Assembly (NCBI GenBank): GCA_016630955.3
Contig: CM049987.1
Location: 1,054,001 to 1,118,000, forward strand
Direction: 5' to 3'
From: Didymella arachidicola
Lineage: Eukaryota; Ascomycota; Dothideomycetes; Pleosporales; Didymellaceae
Length of the DNA stretch: 64,000 nucleotides
The notes under the pieces are model-generated. The model saw only the letters and a list, made by a program, of their open reading frames with translations. It made no database searches and had not been told where the DNA came from. The stretch's first letter is position 1; the number at the start of each line of letters is the position of its first letter. Both the position numbers and the translations under genes were made by a program. Positions 22,904 through 33,221 of this stretch are shown piece by piece.

Positions 22904-24520
22904 CTATCCCCAATACCTGACCACTCCAGCTCCCTGCAGGTCATCTCAGCTATAGCTCCATTACTGCACGGCAGTGCAGTTGATCTGGGTTCTTCCGTGG
23001 TACAAGGATCTCAACCAAACCAGCTCCTCGGCCTCCTGACAGCCCTCGGCTCCGAGCATAACATCCCAGAGTCTTTGCTTTCAGAGGCTGGTAAATACCG
23101 AAAACGTTGGGGTCCTGACGGTGGTCTGGTCAGATTCTGTGCTGAAGATATTGGACTTGATCCTGTGGTGGCTTCTCTGCTTCGAGATCACAGACTCCTT
23201 AAGGAGAGACTCCAGATGCTTGAATCAGACGGTTTTCTCATGCGGGACTCCAAAGGAATCAAGGTGCTTCAATTCCCTAGTATTGGGCGGTCAGATCAGG
23301 AGCAGTCAATTCTCCTTGCTTGTTTCTTCTTCACTGGCTGCGAATATTCTCAACGTTTCTCAGCAATTGGTAATGCTGCCTTACCCCTCTTCCAGAGCGC
23401 ATTTCAACGATACAAAGGCCTGGACCAAGATCAACGTTCTCCAATCAAACTGCAAGTCTTGCAGGCCCTTCTGCAAGCTTCAAAATTTGCTGACTTAGGA
23501 TGGAAAAAGCGTTGTATCCATGCTATAGAAGAGGAGGGACTTGGGAATTTAGATCTAGCCTCACAGGCTTCCTTCGTGCTGAGAAAGTCTTTTGTGCTTA
23601 GGTCAGATGGCAAATGGGACGAGTCTTCCACAGTTCTTCGTAAGTGTCTGCAAACACTCAACCCCTCCAATCGGCTTCTCAATGCCATTCGAGGCCTTCT
23701 TATCCATTCACTTGCATCAAATCTGTGGGAGAGGGGAAACTTCATCGAGGCGGAGAAACAGCTGCTTGGATGGAAACCGATGGAGCTCATGCGACTGTCG
23801 ATCTACGAAACAAGGTCGTGTGTAAGGATACTTACAGGGTCGGCACTTGTAAGCTTACATCAAGGGCTCTATACAAAGGCAAGAGACCTTCTGCAAAGTG
23901 CACGAGAACAGTACGATCCTGAGTCCCGCGCTGTTCTCGATGTCACCGCTTCTTTAGCAGATGTCTTTTGTGAACTTGGAAAACCTTCTGAGGCATTGAA
24001 GCTGCTCGAACCAATAATCAACCCAGGACCTGACTTGAGGAATCAATACATGAGAAACTGCTACGTTTCCTACGCCGAAGCATCCGTCTGTCTGAGCAAA
24101 CACGAGCTCGCTGAGAATGTTCTCGTGGCGTTGAAAAAACAATATGAAACTAGACCGCATCTAGACCGACACGACCGAAGAAGACAAATTCGAATACTCG
24201 TCTTGCTTGCGCAGAACCTGCATCGCCAAGCGGATTCTATACAACAGTGGCAAGAGGTGGGGCGACGGTGGAAGAGTGTCGTAAGATGTATGCAGGGGTT
24301 CGACGAGTCATCTAGCTGGGACTTCGCCATGGTGTGCTTCTCGATCCACCACACCCTTATCGCCTGCGGCAACAGTAGCGAGTGGTATGACCGAGGAGCA
24401 GCCGAGTTGCGTAAAGGAGGGCACTTCTGGATGCGAGGTATGACAACGTACTGGAAGCAGTTTTTAATAGCCAGGCTGCCTACTATAGTAGATACGTTGG
24501 CGGTTACTTCGACAGCTTGA
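22904..24520 (+). CDS. NLR-type C-terminal half (winged helix plus TPR-like), no NB-ARC
   Basis: The frame is open from about 22840 but has no ATG at its front, so it is either the 3' exon of the preceding gene or a truncated gene. The first 130 residues (LLGLLTALGSEHNIPESLL, WGPDGG, LLKERLQMLESDGFLMRDS) resemble the region right after the NB-ARC in fungal STAND receptors. About 350 residues of degenerate helical repeats follow (AEKQLLGWKPMEL, LYTKARDLLQSAREQY, GKPSEALKLLEPI, HELAENVLVALKKQYE), as in TPR-type sensors. No P-loop or Walker B lies upstream in any frame. Role in self/non-self recognition is inference from family. Confidence 0.55.
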   Translation, partial: LSPIPDHSSSLQVISAIAPLLHGSAVDLGSSVVQGSQPNQLLGLLTALGSEHNIPESLLSEAGKYRKRWGPDGGLVRFCAEDIGLDPVVASLLRDHRLLKERLQMLESDGFLMRDSKGIKVLQFPSIGRSDQEQSILLACFFFTGCEYSQRFSAIGNAALPLFQSAFQRYKGLDQDQRSPIKLQVLQALLQASKFADLGWKKRCIHAIEEEGLGNLDLASQASFVLRKSFVLRSDGKWDESSTVLRKCLQTLNPSNRLLNAIRGLLIHSLASNLWERGNFIEAEKQLLGWKPMELMRLSIYETRSCVRILTGSALVSLHQGLYTKARDLLQSAREQYDPESRAVLDVTASLADVFCELGKPSEALKLLEPIINPGPDLRNQYMRNCYVSYAEASVCLSKHELAENVLVALKKQYETRPHLDRHDRRRQIRILVLLAQNLHRQADSIQQWQEVGRRWKSVVRCMQGFDESSSWDFAMVCFSIHHTLIACGNSSEWYDRGAAELRKGGHFWMRGMTTYWKQFLIARLPTIVDTLAVTSTA

Positions 24521-24632
24521 CGCTGCCGCTTGGAGGATGCACGTGCAACTTGGTCACGTGGTGCTGAGCGCCAAGCCGGCTAGTGGGGAAACCCGTCGAC
24601 TCGCGTGGATAACGATCACACCTTATTCCACA

Positions 24633-26340
24633 ATGAGTGTACGAATCTTCACATCGCGCAAGCTCATGGCAACAACACCCTGGCACCAAGTCCGGCAGAA
24701 GCTCTACACTCGAGCGCACGATACTAGCTACAGAGTATGCTGACTTTATTCCAATATTGATACAGGCTGTTAATTGAAAAGGCTGCGCTAGAGACCTTGA
24801 ACCGACTGCATGAATTTCGAACCCACTTAGGACCCCGAAGAAGAAGTGCTTCCGCAAAAGCACGTACGCAAGAATGGTTAGAAGTGCTAGGCGTGAATGT
24901 AAAGCATTCCTCCTTATCCTTGCAAGTATCTAATTAAACCAACAGGAACAAAGATTGGATGGTCTTCATGTTATCCACGTTGCAGGTACCAAAGGGAAAG
25001 GTTCAACGTGCCTCTTTTGCGAGAGCATGTTGATGGAGTACCAAAGTTCAACAAATCGTCCTTTCAAAGTCGGATGCCTCACATCGCCCCATGTCACTAA
25101 CATTCGAGAACGTATCAAGCTTAACGGGTTACCTATCTCCGAAGATCTTTTTGCAAACTACTTCTTTGAGATTTGGGAGCAAATCAAGCACCACACACAG
25201 CGTGAAGCCGACGGACCACAGATCCCTGGATATCCTGGCTTCTTGGCCTTAATGGCATTGTATACGTTCGTTCGAGAGGGCATTGACGTCGCAATCATTG
25301 AGACTGGAATTGGCGGGGAAAACGACTCAACAAACGTAATACGGTCTCCTACAGTCACAGGGATTACAACAATCGGCCTTGATCATGTGAGCGTGCTTGG
25401 AGATAGTCTTGACAAGATTGCTTGGCATAAAGCAGGTATCTTCAAAGAAGGCTCTCCTGCATACACTGTTGAGCAGGACAGTTCAGTGCTCGAGGTCTTT
25501 CGAAACCGGGCTGTGGAGAAAAGGATCTTCGGAGAAGTGCAAGTTGTTTCTGAGCAGCTAGCAAGCCGCTACGCAGTCACTGTTGAGCCTGATATGCCTT
25601 TCCAGAGGCGCAATGCTTCTCTTGCAGTTGCTTTGGTTGAAGCGTGTTTGAAGGCGTTGCAACCAGAGTTCAGAATGACACCGCAAATAGCCAGCTGTTT
25701 GACTAAGACAGAGCTACCGGGCCGGAGTCAAATCCTCAGGGAAGAGAAGCTGGAATGGTTCGTAACTTCTGCTCATAACGAGCTTAGTATTGATGTAGCG
25801 GCTTCTTGGTACAAGGGCGCCATCAAGAGCTCCAAGTATGTTCCAAAAGCCTATAAGTAGTCGTATGTTAACTCTCTTTAGAAATCCAGGTGTCCCCCGA
25901 GTCTTGATCTTCAGTCATGAGTCACAGAGAGATTCGAAACGTATGCTACAGCGCCTCCATAACGTTCTTCACCAAGACGACAAAACTATAATCACTCAAG
26001 CAATCTTTAGTTCTGTTGCTACTGGTCTTGAAAGCAGTAAGCTAGGTATGAAGATGGTTCATTTAGTTTTACTAAACTAACGTGTAAAGATTTTTTCGAT
26101 CCAAGAAAAGACAACCATACAACAGAGAGCGCCCAGCAACACGCCTGCTGGTGGAGAGACATGGATGAAGGAGCGAACTTTGCCATAGCGGATTCTTTAA
26201 CGGAAGCAATCACGCTCGTCAGAAAATCGTATGCATCCAGTGGCGCCACGATCCTCATTGCTGGAAGTGTGTATCAAGCGGGAGCGGCAAACATCATTTT
26301 AGATAATCCTTTAAAGGGCGGGAAAGCAGAGAGTGGCTGA
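24633..26340 (+). CDS. folylpolyglutamate synthase paralogue, 5 exons
   Basis: Exons 24633-24734, 24782-24898, 24946-25835, 25882-26045 and 26090-26340 give 507 residues in one frame; introns are 44-47 nt. The family ligates glutamates to tetrahydrofolate, using ATP. Clear signatures are the P-loop HVAGTKGKGSTC, the SPHVTNIRERIKLNG block, ETGIGGENDSTNVI and TIGLDHVSVLGDSLDKIAWHKAGIFK. Towards the C-terminus the usual DGAH motif reads TSAH (near residue 347), and the region between the two domains looks shorter than in typical fungal enzymes. It is probably a diverged second copy, not the housekeeping enzyme. Activity is uncertain. Confidence 0.8.
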
Positions 26341-26420
26341 AGACACAGAGGATGCTAGAGTATGTACACGCTAGTCTTTACCGATCAAATATTGCGCTCA
26401 CACTTGCGAGCTGGCAAAGC

Positions 26421-26927
26421 TTATGACGAGACGGGATTCCGACGTGCGCGAGGCGGAAGATTGTTGGTGTTTGACTGAGAAGACGGCTCCGTCCGATCAA
26501 TTTCGTAAGTTGTCAGATGATTTTCAATCGCTGAGTTGATGATGTGGTCATGAGAAGCTTTAGGTATCTGGATCAAATGTTGGATGAGTCCCTTGCTAGC
26601 AGATGCAGAACGTCGTGGCTCGGATTCCCGTGGTTCAATGAGTTGTCCAATCTGCTGAATATATCTCAACATCACAGGGCTGGTCTCGGAATCGGTGTTG
26701 GATATCGGGCTGCTCATGGGAGTGGAAGACGGCGGCGTCATTTTGGCAGAATTGCAGACGCCCTGCATTTGTTGTCCAGTTGCTTGAACAGTCTCAAGAA
26801 TATGTCGGTGGTTCCTCTGCAGTTCTGATGACCCACGTAAGGGGTTGGGAAAATCTACTTCTAGCCCATCTGCGGCGATGATGCGGCCAAGTAATTTGTG
26901 TTGCGAAACGGTGTGTACTGTGTTCAT
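26421..26927 (-). CDS. hypothetical Ser/Pro/Gln-rich protein, 168 residues
   Basis: Not recognised. The ATG at 26927 gives a polar, probably disordered protein. A possible upstream exon starts at 27087 and encodes one membrane segment (WFYIFSTVLLGFMVIY). A 43-nt intron with a weak GTCCTT donor would join it in frame at codon 3 of this ORF, giving a membrane-anchored version. I cannot choose between the two. Confidence 0.4.
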   Translation of the reverse strand: MNTVHTVSQHKLLGRIIAADGLEVDFPNPLRGSSELQRNHRHILETVQATGQQMQGVCNSAKMTPPSSTPMSSPISNTDSETSPVMLRYIQQIGQLIEPRESEPRRSASASKGLIQHLIQIPKASHDHIINSAIENHLTTYEIDRTEPSSQSNTNNLPPRARRNPVSS

Positions 26928-27348
26928 GGTGCATGCGGATTTGAATGATGAAAGAAGGACTGTAGATAACCATAAAGCCTAGCAGCACAGTCGAAAAGAT
27001 ATAGAACCATGTATGAAACGACATCTCTGGATTTCTACATATAAGAACTATAGCCTTGGTCTCAATGTAGTCAGAAAGGGGGGGCATGTGCCGCGCATCT
27101 CAACAATTATGCTGACGCGTCGTGCAGGAACCCTGGACGGGATAAGTCAGTGCCCGACGTGCCGTCCTCGCAAAGTCAAAAGATCGAAACAGGTTGGGGA
27201 CGTGTCGTTTCCCCCTGACTCGAAGCCGTGTCATCATGCAAGTAATCAAGCAATGAGTCCCCCTTAAGCTGCTACTGACTCCTTTGTAGATCGATGAACT
27301 TAACACGATGAGCTTGCGCGGTACTACGTAAACATCACTCATAGTGAC

Positions 27349-28376
27349 ATGTTTCTCACGATAGTCGATCGCAGGCTTCGTGCCTGCGTTATGTAAGTTA
27401 TTCTACCTATGTCGTTAAAAAATGGTCACTAATATTAAATAACAGCTGCAAAAAACAGAGGTTGCGATGCGTCCGTCCAGCTGCTAACAAAGACTGCGAA
27501 CGTTGTTTAAAGAGAGGCTCCACGTGTACATCTATTCTTGTGCAGGAAACTATTCCTACGAAGAGAAATCGCAGGGTCCGCAAGCCCACCGTAACAGCCA
27601 ATCCGATAGCGACCAACCTCAAGTCAGGAACAATTGCTCCAGAGATGATGGCACCGTTGCCCGACCTAAGCTCGACTGAGAGGTTGAACTTGGAAACGGC
27701 CACGTTGAAAAATGCCGTAGGAGAGACGCTTCGTACAACAGCTTCAGATGGTGAAAATGACCGGTTGGATTCGTTTGCCCGCGAGTGTAAGTTCGGTGTC
27801 TCCCTCCCATTCATTGAAGTCACCAAGCTCACTCAGGCATAAGGTTTCTGGAACATGCAAAATCTGCGGTGCATCCAATATCCCAAAGCTTCTGTTGCTG
27901 GTGATCCACCTGGATATCTTCCATGTATTCATGCAAAAACGCCTGCCACGATTCCACACACAACAAGCACCTTGGAATTGCCAATATGGCTCTCAGGTTA
28001 CCCAGCTACGATCAGAATCAATATCGAACTTCCAGTCTTGGTTATTACGGCTTCGTCACCTTCGCTACTCAAAATCACCGAGAACTTGACTGCTTTTGCA
28101 TGGCGCCCCTCTAGCAGTCTCTCGCTCCAAGGAGAATGTCGAGAGCTTCTCACAGCCCTTTCAAAGGTTGCTGAAGGCTTGACGTGTATCATTCGAGACA
28201 AAGAATTAAGACACTTTTTGATACTTCTGAGTTACCTGGGCAAACAAGTTTCTATAGACGGAGGCATTGAGGTAGAATTCTGTGGTCTAGGAGTAAGAAA
28301 GGCTGTGATACGCTACCAAGGAAACTTGCGGATGATAGATATCAATAGTTTAGCTAGGGTCTTGACGCTCAGCTAA
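27349..28376 (+). CDS. small Zn2Cys6 DNA-binding protein, 3 exons
   Basis: Exons 27349-27392, 27446-27786 and 27844-28376 give 305 residues. The 53-nt first intron splits the zinc cluster: exon 1 ends ..RRLRACVI and exon 2 continues CKKQRLRC..CERCLKRGSTC, completing the six cysteines. A basic linker (TKRNRRVRK) follows. No fungal_trans domain is present. The third exon is a compact mixed region of unknown function (LELPIWLSGYP, HFLILLSYLGKQV). It resembles short fungal Zn2Cys6 regulators without a ligand-sensing middle domain. A degenerate zinc cluster lies about 240 bp upstream. Confidence 0.7.
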
Positions 28377-28948
28377 ACTCGTTTGCCCTCCTACAGAGAA
28401 TGCACGACAGAGCCTAATATACCCGTGGACTCTTTCTCCAGCATTAGATAAGGCATTAGTTTGATCGGGTGCGATTGCGAGATGGAATGACATATTGATA
28501 CCCAGACATTGAAGCGTTGGTGAGCCCAATAACATTCTTCAACATCTCTAAGAGACTTAACTTACGAAGTCTTTGTCACAATTGGTACATATGAATTGCG
28601 AAACCGCAGCTTGCTTCGCTGCAGCATTTGGCGGCACGCGGGTAGGGATCAAGTCACTGATTCCACTCCTGGCAGGTGTCAATGCAAAGATCCGTCAATT
28701 AATGAACTTTACCAATCACAGCACACAGGTAACTCAGACACAACACACAGGGCCAAGGGTACGACGCAAGGTCCCCCAAGACCATTAGCGTCAGCAACAT
28801 GACAGACGTGGACAAGGATTGTAAGCACTAGCACTAGGGTTTTCCCGACACGGCCCGAGTCCGCGCGTAGCGCAACATCAAGTTTCTAGTGGGGTCGAAC
28901 AGCAATGCCGTGAGAAACCACCCTATCAGGCAGTCCGTACCGTACACA
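28377..28948. other. intergenic
   Basis: A plus-strand ORF ending at 28788 (about 64 residues from its first ATG, Ala/Thr-rich) has no domain and no support. Nothing else was recognised. Confidence 0.3.
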
Positions 28949-29469
28949 ATGCCACGGCTGCCAGATAGAGCTTCAGCGGAGGAAGCCCGCGCTGCTGCAG
29001 GTTTCTCAGAACTGGAATGGAGGAGTTTCATTGTCCGATTCTACCATCAGCGAGCTCCTGTGCAAAGATTCTGACAAACGCGCAGGATATCACAAAAGAC
29101 ATAGCGCGCGAAATGCGGGAAACAGCACCGGACATACGATGGCGTCGTGTACCATTCAACGAGAAATGTTCGGTCATGGAACGCGTAAACTCCCTACTGA
29201 GGAAGGAGGGCATCCCTGCCGTGGAGATTGACCTTGTCGGGTGGCGCATGAGCAGAGCTATTGGAAATCTGAAGCACTCAGAAGGTTAGTGTTTACATTC
29301 ATTCCTTATTCTCGGGTTCTTATCGACTCTAGGTCGGGCCGCTAAGGTCACCACCCCCTTATTAGCCACCCGCAGTGCAGCCCCGGCTGGTCCTGTCGCT
29401 GAGCCCACAACATGTGTTGCAAGCGAAGACTGTACTGGCCGCCCGTTTGATCCTATTCGCGATCTCTAG
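28949..29469 (+). CDS. hypothetical protein, 139 residues, 3 exons
   Basis: Not recognised. Exons 28949-29032, 29086-29284 and 29333-29469 join in one frame. Intron 1 is 53 nt (GTCCGA..CGCAG, with CTGAC branch-like site); intron 2 is 48 nt (GTTAGT..CTCTAG). The protein is helical, charged and rich in Arg and Glu in its first 95 residues, ending in a Pro/Ala/Thr tail. An alternative first intron (GTTTCT..ATCAG) also keeps the frame. Confidence 0.5.
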
Positions 29470-29506
29470 GCTGCTTCAAGATATGCTTTCCAAACTTGGA
29501 TGTAGA

Positions 29507-29520
29507 GGGGGGGGGGGGGG
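29507..29520 (+). repeat. mononucleotide G14 tract
   Basis: Fourteen consecutive G residues, followed by CGGCGG. The length is liable to sequencing error. Confidence 0.9.
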
Positions 29521-29597
29521 CGGCGGAGCATTGTTCACAAGGGTTGCAATGCGCTTGGGCGCGAAAGAAACGACGGGTTGCCCATTTTGCTAGCTCT

Positions 29598-31504
29598 TTA
29601 GCTGATGCATATCCCATGGGTATGCTGGAGGTGTAAGGTGAAATCTCGCATGCCCATGCCCTGCCCCTTGCATGTCTGGTGAGGGCACTGCACCGAGCCC
29701 GCTGTCTCAATTTCCGACCTAATATGGCCCTCAATATGATCCAGGTAGCTAGTGTGATTCTCGAACTGCGTGAATGATCCTTGGTTCATGCAGAATGGAC
29801 AACGTCGGGGAGCAGCAAGGATGCCGTCTATCATGATAGGTCCGTAGATAATGCTCGGCTCCTTAACGTGTTGAAGCATATGCAGCTCCCAACCCATCTC
29901 GCTATTCTTCCAGACGCCACACTGGAAACAGAAATTTGCTCTGATCGGGATTGTTGCCGCTGTATATACGTCATGACACATCGAAAGGTGCTGCTGCAGA
30001 TCAGTTCTGCTTGTAGCCATGTAACCACAGTCATTCCAATGACAACGCGGGGTCACATCGAGAACATGTTCGCTCATGTGAGCGGCTGCGTGATCTAGAT
30101 TTAGGTGGACAAGGTTTACACAGCCGTTCCACTTGCAAATCCAGTTTGCGTTATGCAGTCGTTCTGCCAGCTCGAGTTCCGCTAGCTTGATTTTCTTCAG
30201 TTGCGTGCATCTGAGTATGTGATATTTAAGAGGAATGCTTCTTATGTCAGCTCTTGCATGAGCTAATGTTTGCTGTCCGTACTTACCGAGCGAGGCGAGT
30301 AGCACAATGCGGACAGCTCCCATCTGGCCCCGGACCAGCGTCAGTAAAGAAGGGCTCCGGCGCCACCACATCCGCAGCCTTTTCGAAAGCTGAGATAGCG
30401 TCGAAAATTTGACTAGTCGCTGCGAGCTTTCCGTAAAGACAGGAGATAATGTCTCGTCTCGATTCATCGTACTTTAGTTGACAGGCAACTGCATTAGGGA
30501 TAATGTGGGCTCGAGGCTCAGAGCATGAAGGTCCATCAGCGTCACTGCTTTGAAAACCCAGAGAGTAAGCGACAAGCTCACTGTGGAGGAGCTCGAACAC
30601 AATGCGGCCCTGAGATCTGCCAATAAGGATGGGCCAAGCTCGCTGAGAGAGGGGACTTGAGATACTTGATTCATCTGAGGTGACGCAATGGCTCATGCCT
30701 GGGAAGTGTCAGCTTATAAGCTAGTCGTGGAAGGGATAGACTCATACGTCGCTGTTCCCGTCTTACTGCATGTTTGATGTCTAGTTGCATCGCTGTGGAG
30801 AAGCTTGGATCCTTCAGCCTGTCAATCTGAGCCTGCATCATCTTATACAAAGCTGTACCCTTCATAGAATGTGATGATAGGACTCTTGATCTTGTGCCCA
30901 CTCGCCGTATCACGGGCAGCCCGACAACCTCAGAACACACTGGCAGTACACCCCATGCTGGCCAGGCGGGTACGTACAATCTCAGAAGATCCTGCGAGCT
31001 ATGGATGCCATCTAGTGCGTGGTCCGCTAATGCCATGGCCAAGAATAGGGTCACTGCACATGCATGCCAATTACTAGGGTCGTCGGCCAGAATCATGGTT
31101 CGTCTGCACGCTGTCAGGGCTCCAATATTACAAATGGGATACTTCTGGGCCAACCCTTCCAACCACTTTGCTCCTTTCTTGTGGTTGCTCAGCTTGATCA
31201 TGAGTATAGTCCTTAGCATGCCATCTTTGCGGGTGAGCAGAATGTCGACATCGCCGTAGCGTAGACCCTCACTGAGAGCCACATGTGGGCTCATTCCGAG
31301 TTGAAATTGCAGAAGGATAGCGAACGTAACCTGCACGCGGTATCTTGGATGGTCGTAACCTTGCGGATCCTGCGACCAGATGAAGGCAAGAAGCTTGTTG
31401 AGACTTTTGTGCTTAAGCTCCGGCTTGACGGGTGCAAACTGGTGCGCCTGGCGAGATGGAAGCGCGTCGAAGTCGAAGATTTCGAGTTTCTTAGGTTGGT
31501 GCAT
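29598..31504 (-). CDS. DUF3435/FluG-type C2H2 protein (diverged tyrosine-recombinase family), 3 exons
   Basis: Exons read on the minus strand are 31504-30748, 30698-30287 and 30240-29598, giving 603 residues. The first 280 residues follow the DUF3435 layout: YRVQVTFAILLQFQLG, LRYGDVDILLTRKDG, TLFLAMALADHALDGIHSSQDLL and LPVIRRVGTRSRVLSSHSMKG. DUF3435 includes the Starship captain recombinases and also FluG-like C2H2 proteins. The C-terminal 200 residues have Cys/His pairs (CKWNGC..H..H, CHWNDC..H..CH, CPFCMNQG..H..H, CPHQTC..H..H), which supports the FluG-like branch. The Arg/His catalytic set of active recombinases could not be confirmed. The start at 31504 is the first ATG; extra 5' exons are possible. 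It is divergent from the TPR gene. Confidence 0.65.
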
Positions 31505-31778
31505 CTTGATTACGCTGCGGCTTGTTTTCACTACACGAGGGCTTTATGCCCGGCTAACTACACTGCAAAATACAAACAGACTATTGTATACAAACCACAG
31601 TATTCAGTATATTGGTTACCATACATTGGACCCATTTACACCAGCATAGGGCCCTAAGAGCAAAGGCACAGCCTTTCCAGCGCTTCCGGAATCAGGGTCC
31701 TGTTTCTGTTCTACTGTTACCTGCTTGTTGGTTAAAGATTAAAGCACGCAACGACAACGACCAACACAAACATAAATC

Positions 31779-32903
31779 ATGGCCAAGAGAACATGCCGTC
31801 GCACGACACTGACCTTCGGTTTATTTGATACAAAGCAAAATATGAGTCTCCCTAAGTCACGAAAGAGTGTCAAGATCTGGGTTCGGCGGTTGCTGCGGCG
31901 CAGCAAGTACAGGCGCTTAGCGACCCGTCATGCCAGCGCACCTGCGCCAAAACGTCATCAAACCACAACGTTCGCATACTCCAGCCCATGCGAAAAAACA
32001 GTCTTTGAGGGTTCAGAGAGGGAGGACTTGTCGCAGACAGAGCATCACCTTGAGCTTCTTGCAAACCAGTTCCCCTTGAGAGATTACGGCAACTTGTATC
32101 GCTGCTGCCAGCTACACTCGGATGTCGGGATGATCCTCAGACAAGTACCTACCGCCCCAAGAGCGTTACAAGCTTGGGCTTGTCTAGCGACAAACTTTGC
32201 CTGGTACCTTTGGACTACTGGAGATCACGATCAGGCCTGCAACATCATCGAAAAGGCGATTCAGATCAGGATGGAGTTCCTAGGGAAAGTTAACAAGGAT
32301 ACCTTGACCAGCATGGCAATACACGCAGAAATCCTTTCAAGCCAGGGAAGATACAAGCAGGCGCTGAGACTGGGCTGGAAGGTGTTGCGAACCTTCCAAG
32401 CAACCATGGGGTCCCAGCATCCATTCACGCTTACCAGCTTAGGTAACCTGGCACTCACCATGCAGCATATTGGTATCCCTCGGGTGTCTGAGCTGCTGTG
32501 TCAGCTCACTTTACGACAGACCGAGCGAGTATTGGGAGCAGATCATCCTGACACATTGACCAGCCAGAACAATCTTGCTCTAGCGCTACAGCGCAGAGGA
32601 AAGTATGGAAAGGCAGTTCTGCTAATGTCACGGGCGTTAGATGGATTCAAAGCGCAGTTTGGAGACCAACATCCTTCCACACTGACATGTATGACAAATC
32701 TGGTGACGTTGCTTCAAAGTCAGGGGCGTTACGATGACTCCTTAGGCTTAGATGAGCAGTGCTTGACGACAAAGCTTCAGATCTTGAAACTTGGCCATTC
32801 TTCTATAGTGTCAAGTCTGGACAGCATCTTCCCAACTCTGGGATGGCGAGATTGGTTCATTAGGGTGGAGAAACTCTGTATGTTATTTAAAGAACAGTCT
32901 TAG
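31779..32903 (+). CDS. orphan TPR protein (kinesin-light-chain/NLR sensor type)
   Basis: One exon of 374 residues from an ATG at 31779. The first 65 residues are strongly basic. From about residue 125 five or six TPR units of the type found at the C-terminus of fungal NB-ARC/NACHT receptors follow (TLTSMAIHAEILSSQGRYKQ, FTLTSLGNLALTMQHIG, TLTSQNNLALALQRRGKYG, TLTCMTNLVTLLQSQGRYDD). No nucleotide-binding domain is present here or within 1 kb upstream. It may be a detached sensor domain or a stand-alone adaptor; both are inference. Confidence 0.72.
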   Translation: MAKRTCRRTTLTFGLFDTKQNMSLPKSRKSVKIWVRRLLRRSKYRRLATRHASAPAPKRHQTTTFAYSSPCEKTVFEGSEREDLSQTEHHLELLANQFPLRDYGNLYRCCQLHSDVGMILRQVPTAPRALQAWACLATNFAWYLWTTGDHDQACNIIEKAIQIRMEFLGKVNKDTLTSMAIHAEILSSQGRYKQALRLGWKVLRTFQATMGSQHPFTLTSLGNLALTMQHIGIPRVSELLCQLTLRQTERVLGADHPDTLTSQNNLALALQRRGKYGKAVLLMSRALDGFKAQFGDQHPSTLTCMTNLVTLLQSQGRYDDSLGLDEQCLTTKLQILKLGHSSIVSSLDSIFPTLGWRDWFIRVEKLCMLFKEQS

Positions 32904-33221
32904 TCAACATCGTTTGTTAAGTGTTACAACATATCTCGAAATCAGTACTGGTTTTGCACAGAAAAGCAAGCAGAATTTGCGTGAGACGGCGTAGGCCGCC
33001 ACCATTCGCTACCAATCTATCTCCGCAGTAAGACTGCACATGATGACTAGCGGGCTTAGTTTCGTACCACGTACGGTACCCAAACTGTCTAGGCTGCATC
33101 TGAGAAGTATTTCGCCCCTGACGAACATTTTCAGGGTCCATTGCAATACCATATCTTTACCGCCGACTTAATTCAGATCTAGGCGTCCCCATTGAGCTTC
33201 ACCCGGTTATACACTGACACG

